This document shows, in pieces, positions 26,688 through 34,800 of a DNA stretch of 52,500 nt. Below the pieces are notes generated by a model. The model was not told where the DNA came from and searched no databases. It was given only the letters and a program-made list of their open reading frames with translations. The number at the start of each line of letters is the position of its first letter. Position 1 is the stretch's first letter. The translations under genes were made by a program, and so were the position numbers. The DNA is from Lachnospiraceae bacterium JLR.KK002 (GTDB lineage Bacteria > Bacillota > Clostridia > Lachnospirales > Lachnospiraceae), in assembly GCA_036941025.1 (NCBI GenBank), contig JAYMNP010000001.1, forward strand, positions 3,582,501-3,635,000, read 5' to 3'.

Positions 26688-27467
26688 ATGACACACAGAG
26701 AAAAATTAGTGTTTTTAATTCAGAAACTGCAGGAGGATTCTCCCTACAGGGGCATGGAAATCCCGGAGGATTCGGAGAAGCAGAAACGCCTGCTCCGGAC
26801 GCTTATGAATATCCGGGCGCCTCAGCCGGTGGACGCGGTGCTTTTGAAAATACAGGATGAATATCTGCAGGAGGAGATAGAGGAAAAAGGGATTGTGGAC
26901 GGTGATGAACTTCCTGCGGTACCGGGGAACAGGCGTCTGGTGCTCTGGAAAGGAGATATTACCACCCTGAAAACAGACGCCATTGTAAATGCGGCAAACA
27001 GTGCTCTGCGGGGGTGTTTTGTGCCCTGCCATGGCTGTATTGACAATGTGATTCACAGTGCCTGCGGTATGCAGCTTCGCCTGCTCTGCGATGAAATTAT
27101 GACAGAACAGGGACAGGAAGAACCTACAGGACAGGCAAAGATTACCCCGGCTTTTAATCTGCCCTGCCGTTATATTCTGCATACGGTAGGCCCCATTGTT
27201 TCCGGCAGCCTGAAAGAAATCCACTGTGAGCAGCTTGCGGGCTGTTACCGCTCCTGTCTGGAGCTGGCGGCAGAGCAGGGGCTGAAAAGCGTGGCGTTCT
27301 GCTGTATTTCCACAGGAGAATTTCATTTCCCGAAAAAAGAAGCTGCCGAGATTGCAGTAAAGACCGTGACGGAATATCTGGAGCAGAATGCTGAAATGGA
27401 ACGGGTGATATTTGACGTGTACACGGAAGAAGATTATCAGATTTACCGGCAGATTCTGAACGCATAG
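26688..27467 (+). CDS. Macrodomain protein-ADP-ribose hydrolase, zinc-type
   Basis: 259 aa from ATG 26688 with GGAGG upstream. The macrodomain spans about residues 85-255: LVLWKGDITTLKTDAIVNAANS (ADP-ribose binding), then GCFVPCHGCIDNVIHSACG, whose Cys and His residues fit the zinc-binding loop of the SirTM-linked macrodomains, then ILHTVGPIV and AFCCISTGEFHFP. These enzymes remove ADP-ribose from proteins. The N-terminal ~80 residues are the helical extension usual in this group. No sirtuin or GcvH-L lies beside it. Forty-one bp upstream of a sugar phosphorylase gene. Confidence 0.88.
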   Translation: MTHREKLVFLIQKLQEDSPYRGMEIPEDSEKQKRLLRTLMNIRAPQPVDAVLLKIQDEYLQEEIEEKGIVDGDELPAVPGNRRLVLWKGDITTLKTDAIVNAANSALRGCFVPCHGCIDNVIHSACGMQLRLLCDEIMTEQGQEEPTGQAKITPAFNLPCRYILHTVGPIVSGSLKEIHCEQLAGCYRSCLELAAEQGLKSVAFCCISTGEFHFPKKEAAEIAVKTVTEYLEQNAEMERVIFDVYTEEDYQIYRQILNA

Positions 27468-27508
27468 ACATAGAAAAAAATAATATTTCCACAGAAGGAG
27501 AGAAAAGA

Positions 27509-29665
27509 ATGGATAAAGTAAAAGGACGTGTTACCATACCCACAGATTTGGATGTGATACCCCAGACGCTGGAACTGATGGAACGATGGGGTGCGGACGC
27601 GGTACGTGACTGTGACGGGACGGATTTTCCGGAAGAACTGCAGCAGGTGGACGCAAAAATTTATTCCACCTATTACACCACCAGAAAAGATAACGACTGG
27701 GCCAGAGCCAACCCGGAGGAAGTGCAGCAGATGTATGTGATGACGCCTTTTTATATGGCGGAGGGGAGTACACTGAGCATTCCGCTGATGAAAGGATTAT
27801 ATCCGGATATGTTAAAACCCAACAGCCGGGATGATATCACTCGCTGGTGGGAAGTGATGGACCGGACTACGGGACAGCCGGTGTCTTCGGAGCACTGGAG
27901 CTATGAGGAGAGCACCGGGGAAGTGACGGTTCAGTCCGTACCTTTCCATGATTATACGGTGAGTTTTCTGGCTTATATTATCTGGGATCCGGTGCATATG
28001 TACAATGCGGTGACCAATGGCTGGCAGGATGTGGAACATCAGATTACCTTTGATGTGCGCCAGCCCAAAACCCATGCATATACCATGAAGCGGCTGCGGA
28101 AATTCATTGAGGAACACCCTTATGTAAATGTGCTGCGGTTCACCACCTTTTTCCATCAGTTTACGTTGATTTTTGATGAGCTGGCCAGGGAAAAATATGT
28201 AGACTGGTACGGATATTCCGCCTCGGTCAGCCCTTATATTCTGGAGCAGTTTGAGCGGGAAGCAGGCTATAAATTCCGTCCCGAATATATTATCGACCAG
28301 GGATATTACAATGGCCAGTACCGGATTCCCACCAGAGAATTCAGGGATTTTCAGGAGTTCCAGCGTCGGGAAGTGGCCCGGATTGCAAAAGAAATGGTGG
28401 ATATCACCCACGAATGCGGCAAAGAAGCCATGATGTTCCTGGGAGACCACTGGATTGGCACGGAACCTTTTCTGGAGGAATTTGCTTCCATCGGAGTGGA
28501 CGCTGTGGTGGGAAGCGTGGGAAACGGTTCTACACTGCGGCTCATCAGTGATATTGAAGGGGTGAAATATACGGAAGGAAGGCTGCTGCCTTATTTCTTC
28601 CCGGATACGTTCTGTGAGGGCGGCGACCCGGTAAAAGAGGCGAAAGTCAACTGGGTAACGGCACGAAGGGCCATCCTCAGAAAACCCATTGACCGGATTG
28701 GCTACGGCGGTTACCTGAAGCTGGCGCTGGAGTTCCCGGAATTTATTTCCTATGTGGAAAGTGTCTGCGAGGAATTCCGGGTACTGTATGAAAATGTAAA
28801 AGGCTGCGTGCCTTATTGTGTGAAAAAAGTGGCTGTGCTGAACTGCTGGGGCAAAATGCGTGCCTGGGGCTGCCATATGGTGCACCATGCGCTGTATCAG
28901 AAGCAGAATTATTCCTATGCAGGGGTGATTGAAGCGTTGTCCGGCGCACCCTTTGACGTAACTTTTATCAGCTTTGAGGATATAAAGCAGAATCCCGCCG
29001 TTTTAAAAGATGTTGACGTGCTGATTAATGTGGGAGGGGCAGATACCGCTCATACCGGAGGCGAATGGTGGTGTGATGAGGAAGTGGTGACTGCCATCAG
29101 GAAATTCGTATACGAAGGAGGCGGAATCATCGGCGTGGGAGAGCCCTCTGCCCATCAGGCCAACGGAAGATTTTTCCAGCTTGCAGGCGTATTCGGCGTG
29201 GAGGAAGAACGGGGATTTACCTTGGGTTACGATAAGTACAACTGGGACAGCCACAGCCATTTCATTACGGAAGACTGTCAGGGAGAGATTGACTTTGGGG
29301 AAGGCCAGAAAAATATTTATGCGCTGGAAGGAACGGAAATTCTCGTGGAACGGGAGAAAGAAGTTCAGCTTGCAGTAAATGAATTTGGAAAAGGCCGGGC
29401 GGTTTATATCAGCGGCCTGCCCTACAGCTTTGAGAACAGCCGCCTGCTGTACCGCTCCGTGCTGTGGAGCTCCCATGAGGAATCCCGCCTTCATCACTGG
29501 TTCAGCACGAATTTCAATGTGGAAGTTCACGCCTATCCGGCAAATGGCAAATTCTGTGTGGTGAATAATACCTACGAACCGCAGGAAACTCTGGTCTACA
29601 AAGGAAACGGAGAGAGTTTTTCTTTGAAATTAGAGGAGAATGAGATTATCTGGTATCAGATTTAA
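27509..29665 (+). CDS. GH112 1,3-beta-galactosyl-N-acetylhexosamine phosphorylase
   Basis: 718-aa cytosolic enzyme of glycoside hydrolase family 112 that splits lacto-N-biose or galacto-N-biose (from mucin and milk glycans) with phosphate to give galactose 1-phosphate. Asp313 in LGDHWIGTE aligns in number with the catalytic acid of Bifidobacterium GLNBP. Val162 and Asn166 in PVHMYNAVTNG also match sugar-binding positions I recall from that enzyme; if so lacto/galacto-N-biose is favoured over galactosyl-rhamnose. Full family length, with a C-terminal domain containing HTGGEWWCDEE and GGGIIGVGEPSAHQ. Start ATG 27509 follows AGAAGGAGAGAAAAG. No transporter or galactokinase is adjacent. Confidence 0.92.
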   Translation: MDKVKGRVTIPTDLDVIPQTLELMERWGADAVRDCDGTDFPEELQQVDAKIYSTYYTTRKDNDWARANPEEVQQMYVMTPFYMAEGSTLSIPLMKGLYPDMLKPNSRDDITRWWEVMDRTTGQPVSSEHWSYEESTGEVTVQSVPFHDYTVSFLAYIIWDPVHMYNAVTNGWQDVEHQITFDVRQPKTHAYTMKRLRKFIEEHPYVNVLRFTTFFHQFTLIFDELAREKYVDWYGYSASVSPYILEQFEREAGYKFRPEYIIDQGYYNGQYRIPTREFRDFQEFQRREVARIAKEMVDITHECGKEAMMFLGDHWIGTEPFLEEFASIGVDAVVGSVGNGSTLRLISDIEGVKYTEGRLLPYFFPDTFCEGGDPVKEAKVNWVTARRAILRKPIDRIGYGGYLKLALEFPEFISYVESVCEEFRVLYENVKGCVPYCVKKVAVLNCWGKMRAWGCHMVHHALYQKQNYSYAGVIEALSGAPFDVTFISFEDIKQNPAVLKDVDVLINVGGADTAHTGGEWWCDEEVVTAIRKFVYEGGGIIGVGEPSAHQANGRFFQLAGVFGVEEERGFTLGYDKYNWDSHSHFITEDCQGEIDFGEGQKNIYALEGTEILVEREKEVQLAVNEFGKGRAVYISGLPYSFENSRLLYRSVLWSSHEESRLHHWFSTNFNVEVHAYPANGKFCVVNNTYEPQETLVYKGNGESFSLKLEENEIIWYQI

Positions 29666-29772
29666 GGATTGTCGGAGGTCATTTTCGACAAAAAGGTATA
29701 TAAGCCTGTCGAATAATATGCTATAATCTATGTGTTGCTCACCGATACCCGCAACAGGGAGGAGGTGTTCAC

Positions 29773-29871
29773 ATGGAGTTATTTGCATCCTTTTTAATCG
29801 CCGTTATGGCTGGTGTGGCTTGCCACTACATCATCAAATGGTTAGACGGTGACGACAGGAGCAACAAATAG
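29773..29871 (+). CDS. 32-aa membrane peptide, type I toxin-like
   Basis: ATG 29773 is preceded by GGGAGGAGGTG. The peptide starts MELFASFLIAVMAGVACHYI, one hydrophobic helix, then IKWLDGDDRSNK, a polar tail. This pattern matches small membrane peptides common in Lachnospiraceae and resembles type I toxin peptides. The 5' leader has a GTTGC/GCAAC hairpin and the gene ends with a strong terminator, forming a compact transcript. An antisense RNA is not demonstrable from the sequence. A TATAAT-like hexamer (GCTATAATC) at about 29720 with a TTCGAC-like element upstream may be its promoter. Confidence 0.6.
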   Translation: MELFASFLIAVMAGVACHYIIKWLDGDDRSNK

Positions 29872-29910
29872 CCTGGCGGGTGCTTTGCCGCTAAAAAAGA
29901 AAAGAAGAAT

Positions 29911-29950
29911 CCCCGGACTGTGGTGCAACACAGTCCGGGGATTTCATTCT
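29911..29950 (+). terminator. Terminator of the 32-aa peptide transcript
   Basis: CCCCGGACTGTG / CACAGTCCGGGG perfect stem with a 6-nt loop and ATTTCATTCTTT tail. Confidence 0.9.
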
Positions 29951-30040
29951 TTGTTCACATGGAACTTTTGCATCTCTTTTGCCTGACGGCATTATAGCAT
30001 ATGCATAAATGTTTTTCAATATGTTTTTATTCAAAAATTT

Positions 30041-30235
30041 TATCTGTAGTATCAGTTCAGCCATCGCCAAATTTATGGACGAATCATGCTTGCATGAATG
30101 AGTTCATAATGCCGGCGATGAGGGGAACGCCCCTTAAGCCTCAGACAGGAGCTGCGTCAGCAGCGGATAGCCTGCCTGACAGGCGGTCTGTGGCTTGTTT
30201 GAGGGGTGTGGACTGACCTGTTACTATCTGTAGTA
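30041..30235. mobile_element. MITE-like element, copy A2 (diverged)
   Basis: The sequence from AATCATGCTTGCATGAATGA (30082) to GCCTGACAGGCGGTCTG matches the inverse of 9100-9214 closely, including CTTAAGCCTCAGACAGGAGC. Its ends, ATCAGTTCAG and CTGACCTGTTACT, are decayed versions of the A1 ends. It fills the gene-free stretch from 29951 to 30821 together with the two following elements. Confidence 0.7.
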
Positions 30236-30242
30236 ACAGGTC

Positions 30243-30387
30243 GTTACTGTTCACACGGCACTGTGCACCACGCTGCACGGTGTCCGGTCAAAGAAGTAGT
30301 GACTGTCAGGCATCCGGCTCCTCACCGAAGGTGACTTTAAATGGCCGGATGCCGTTACTGGAACACCAGTAGGGTGTGAACAGTAAC
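30243..30387. mobile_element. MITE-like element, type C (145 bp)
   Basis: Perfect 14-bp terminal inverted repeats GTTACTGTTCACAC (30243) and GTGTGAACAGTAAC (30374). The interior contains further hairpins (GGCATCCGGC..GCCGGATGCC). No clear target duplication. Ends resemble, but differ from, those of types A and B. Confidence 0.65.
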
Positions 30388-30526
30388 ACAGTTCATTATT
30401 ACGGTATTTTCTGAAACCGGGTGCAGGGTGGACGAGATGGTCGGCAGTAAATGCAGAGGAGACATAACGAAACCCTGACAGGAAGAAAGGGCAGAACAGG
30501 CATAGCGTGAACCCTGACAAAATAAC

Positions 30527-30659
30527 GTAACAGTTCAGACAAGCTGCCCTGTTACATGCAAAAATCCATTTAAAATTGCTTCGCAATGGGATTTTTGCTT
30601 TCCTGAATCATATTCTCACGGTCAGCGCAGCAGGTGCGCAGACCTGTCTGAACTGTTAC
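30527..30659. mobile_element. MITE-like element, type B (133 bp)
   Basis: Ends GTAACAGTTCAG (30527) and CTGAACTGTTAC (30648), flanked by identical 8-bp repeats AAAATAAC at 30519 and 30660. Half of the interior recurs inverted at 43098-43162. It lies about 160 bp upstream of the surface-protein gene, so it could affect its promoter. Confidence 0.8.
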
Positions 30660-30821
30660 AAAATAACCAATAAAACAGAAATAATTCCCATAATATTGTG
30701 GAAATTTTCATTCCGGTTCGCTATAATTAAGTTAATAATGTTCAGTCAATGGTAAAATACGGAATTACTGTGCCCGCATCACAAGGGAGTGTGATGTTTA
30801 AAACAAGGAGTGTGTTATGAA

Positions 30822-31811
30822 ATGAAAACAGCCAAAGAGAATTTTTCGGAAAAATCCTTATCTCAGAAAAGGAATCCCGTCCGTCAGAAACTGCTGTCGG
30901 TTCTGCTCTGCGCCTGCCTGCTGCTGGCGTCTCTGCCCATGGAAGGTTACGGTTCCGAAGTGCAGGCGGAAGAACCTCAGAAAAAGGTACTGTCTTTTTC
31001 TGAACTGCCGGAGGAAGTGAAATACCAGACCGTGGAACCGGGAACGTCCCTGGAGGAGTTGAACCTGCCGGAGACCCTGGAAGCGGTATGTGTTTCGGCG
31101 GGACAGGATAGTAACGTGAATCCGGAAACTCCGGATGTGAAAGGAACAGCTCCGGAAGGCGGAAGTCTGCCGGAAGAAATGCAGGAAGTTTCTCAGCATA
31201 CAGAGGAAACAGAAGCACCGGAAGAAACGCAGGAATTTTCGGGTGATGGTAATAGTGAAGTTGAACTTCCGGCGGAACATGAAACGGAAGAATCGGAACC
31301 TCCAGCAGAAAACGGGCCGGAAGAACAGCCGGAATCTCCGATTCCTGATACAGAGCCAGGTACAGGGGAAGTGCCGGAAGGAAATCCGGAGACAAATCCG
31401 GATACAAATTCAGAAGAAACCGTTGTAATAGAACATGTCACATGGACAGGAATCCCGGCATATGACAGTGAGACAGAAGGGGTGTATGTCTTTGCGCCTG
31501 TGCTGCCTGAAGGGTATGTGCTGGCGGAAGGAGCGGAGCTGCCGGAGATTCAGGTGACGGTAAAGTCCGGGGAGAATATAGAAGGGGAAGGAGCAGGGCA
31601 GGAAACGTTTTCCGAAGGGAAGAAAGAGGAATCCGGGGCAGGGGAAGAATTGACAGAAGAATATAGAAGGGGAAGGAGCAGGGCAGGAAACGTTTTCCGA
31701 AGGGAAGAAAGAGGAATCCGGGGCAGGGGAAGAATTGACAGAAGAATATGTGAGTGGAGCGGAAGAAAAGGAGTATGGGGCGCGGGCTGTTTCTACTATA
31801 AGAGAGATTAG
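30822..31811 (+). CDS. Surface protein, N-terminal part, broken by an 85-bp tandem duplication
   Basis: Secreted N-terminal piece of a giant surface protein. ATG 30822 follows AAGGAG; residues 1-45 are a long signal peptide (QKLLSVLLCACLLLASLP, cleavage near VQAEE). A Glu/Pro/Thr-rich stalk (about residues 75-205) follows, then a small domain with VIEHVTWTGIPAYDSET. At 31573 an 85-bp unit is exactly duplicated. The first copy reads ETFSEGKKEESGAGEELTEEY in frame; the second is read one base off as RRGRSRAGNVFRREE and the frame ends at 31811. With one copy the frame would continue into the next feature, giving a 1,897-aa protein. It is therefore either a phase-off allele or a recent mutation. 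Confidence 0.8.
   Translation: MKTAKENFSEKSLSQKRNPVRQKLLSVLLCACLLLASLPMEGYGSEVQAEEPQKKVLSFSELPEEVKYQTVEPGTSLEELNLPETLEAVCVSAGQDSNVNPETPDVKGTAPEGGSLPEEMQEVSQHTEETEAPEETQEFSGDGNSEVELPAEHETEESEPPAENGPEEQPESPIPDTEPGTGEVPEGNPETNPDTNSEETVVIEHVTWTGIPAYDSETEGVYVFAPVLPEGYVLAEGAELPEIQVTVKSGENIEGEGAGQETFSEGKKEESGAGEELTEEYRRGRSRAGNVFRREERGIRGRGRIDRRICEWSGRKGVWGAGCFYYKRD
31573..31742 (+). repeat. Exact 2 x 85-bp tandem duplication
   Basis: 31573-31657 and 31658-31742 are identical, starting AGAATATAGAAGGGGAAG. A third partial AGAATAT follows at 31743, so the 7-bp AGAATAT was present at both ends of the single unit and could have seeded the duplication. 85 is not a multiple of 3, so each extra copy shifts the reading frame by one. 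Confidence 0.97.
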
Positions 31812-34800
31812 TGAAGGTGGTGAGACCTGGGATGGCCCTGTAACTTTATCCGATGTGGAACTTGTGATTAATGAGGGAGTTACGCTGATAATCGAGGATA
31901 CGGTAAATATAGATGGAACAGTTATAATTCAGGGAGGAGGGACGATAATCCACGGGAGTCATGCAAGAATTGAAGTGAATAAAGGGGCTGACTTAACGAT
32001 GGAAAATATTACGATAGATGGTCAGGAAGTAAGGGCTTATTATTCGAAGATACGTGCAATGGGTTCTCTTACTATGAACAACTGTAAGATTCAAAATTGC
32101 AGGATTTCTACCGAGGCGTCGTCTCTTATTACTTATGTAGCAAGTGCAGTTACTTTGGAGAAGAATGCGACAGGAAATTTTAATGGCTGTATAATTGAAA
32201 ATTGTGCCGGAAAGGTAGACCAGGACAAGACATGGGGAATAATAGTTCGTATAAGAGATGGTTCAACAGCGGTTTTTAATGATTGTACAATTGAAAACTG
32301 TAGAAATAATCTGTTTTCGTGTGAGCACAGTACCTTAACAATGGAAAATAATTGTAGAATTCGAAATTGTGAAAGCGGAACCGTATTTGCACTCACTGTG
32401 GCAACAGGAAACTTTAGTGATTGTACAATTGAAAATTGTGGAAACGTTTTGACGGCAGGTGGTGAAAATAATGAATGTTCAACAGCAGTTTTTAATGGTT
32501 GTACAATAGAGAATAGTGGTGGAATGTTTGTCGCCACTAATGGGGTTTTAACATTGGAGAATGGTTGTAAGATAAAAAACTGTGTGAGAAATGATAGCTT
32601 GGGAGAGGGAGTAATCAAGATTTATTATGCAACAGGAAATTTTAGTGATTGTACATTTGAAAATTGTACAGCTTATCCACATGCAGCTTTGCCAGGTCGT
32701 CAAATTATGGGAGGAGCAGTTTATCTTGAGTGTTCAACAGGAAATTTTAATAATTGCATCATTGAAAATTGTTCAGCAAATTTTGGAGGAGCAATTGCTT
32801 GTTGTGGAAGTACTTTAAAAATAAATGGAGGAAGTTACAGAAATAATAAAGCTTTGATGATTGGAAATGGTGCATTTTATGATGGATATGGAGGATTTCT
32901 TTGTTGCCGGGATGTAAGTTCTGATTCTCATCCTGAAACTTATTATAAACGTTCTTCTGTAATAATTAATGGAGGAAATTTTAGTGGAAATAGTGCAGAA
33001 AATTGTGGGGGAGCTATTTTTGCTTGCACTGCAAAAATATATATAAATAATTCAAATTTTCAGGAGAATATATGTAATCAGGCAAAATATTCGGGAAGCG
33101 GGGCTGTTATGTTTTCTTCGTATAACACTCCATATAGTAAGGATGGTTATCTGCAAATATCCGGCGATAACAGATTTTCCGGGGATGGAACAAATTCCGG
33201 TATGGACGGTATTTATCTGGATTCACAAAATTCACTGCCCAGGAAGATTGGGGTTGATAAGAGGTTAGGTGGACTGGTAACTGTTTATTTGGAAGCAGAG
33301 GAACATTATGTGATTGCAGAAGGAACAAGATCTTATTCTCTGACAGAGGAGGATCAGGAAAACATATCTGTTGTGGCTCTCAATGGTGGAAAGTGGTATA
33401 AGAAGTTGGATACAGAAGCAAACCAGATTTATTTGACGAAAGAGGAGACTGTCTGTAAAACCCTCTCCGCCGACTTCTATTCCGGAGGTCCTGATCCTTC
33501 CGAACCCCATCACGAGAAACAGGAAGTGGAAGAAGATGTGGAGAGTGTAACCATAGCCGCCCCGGCCCTGCAGAATTTTCCCGACTGGACGCCCATGGGC
33601 TGGACGGAAAACGCGAAAGGTGATGAGGCATATCAAAGTACCGTTGCAGAAGGCGGGGACTGCACCCTGACAGAAGAGGGAAAAAAGTATTATGGAGTCT
33701 ATCAGAAAGAAGTTACCCTCACCTACGATTCCACAGATAAAGCAATTACGGCAGGTATATCCATGCCGGAGGCAAAGAAAGCCCTCTGCTACGCCAACGT
33801 CCATAAGGATGAGATTACCTGTCCGGGCACAGACTTTACCCTTGCCTCCGGGCCGGAGGTTTCCGGCTATACTTTCAAAGGCTGGAGTGAACAGGAGAAC
33901 GGAAGCGGAACGCTGTACGGGGCAGGCACAGAATTCCATGCAGAGAAGAATGATACCCTGTACGCGGTCTACGAAGAAAAAGGGAAGAGAACTTTTGCTG
34001 CTGATTTCTATTCCGGAGACCCTCTGCAGATAAAATCAGAGAGCGACATAAGGGATGAAGACGCAACAGAAGGAACCGTTACAGTTCCGTTCCCGGAAAA
34101 CATAACGGGCTGGACATTCCTGGGCTGGAATAAGAACAAAGGAGCGTATACAGCAGATACTGACATCCGGTCGGGCCATACCCTTACCTTAACGGAGGAA
34201 AAAACAGAATATTACGGAATCTATGAAACGGAAATCACCCTCATCTACAATGCGAACGGAGGGGACAGCACGCCTCCGGAAGATACACAGAAGCGGTATG
34301 CCAATGTCCATGAAACCACAGGGTATCAGGATCCGGACTTTACCATAGCTCCGGCCATCCACCGGGAAGGCCATACTTTTGTGGAATGGAACACGAAGGC
34401 GGACGGAAGCGGGAACCGTTACACAGCGGGAAGCCGGGAATCTTTTACAGAAAACACCACCCTGTATGCCGTTTTCCTTCCAGAGGGCCAGAAGCAGCTC
34501 GCTGCCGACTTCTACTCCGGAGGGGCGAATCAGAAGGAAACCATAGTGAATACCGTGGAGGATACCGTGTCCGGAGCGGATATTACCATCCCGGAACCTA
34601 AGGAAATGGCAGGCTGGACAGCCCTGGGCTGGAATAAAAGCAAAGGGGCGTATACAGCAGACGATGATATCCGGCCGGGCCGGAGCCTTACCTTAACGGA
34701 ACCCCTGACGGAATATTATGGAATCTACGAAAAAAGCATTACCCTGTCCTACGATTCCAACGGGGGAGGGGAAGCGCCGGTTCCGGAGAAAAAGGCCTGT

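Noticed and set aside
27812..28888. 358-codon minus-strand frame
   Set aside because: Shadow of the GH112 gene.
30251..30586. 111-codon minus-strand frame in the MITE cluster
   Set aside because: Crosses element ends, no ribosome binding site, no recognisable protein.
31573..31742. CRISPR-like repeat
   Set aside because: Two direct copies without spacers, inside a coding frame; it is a tandem duplication.
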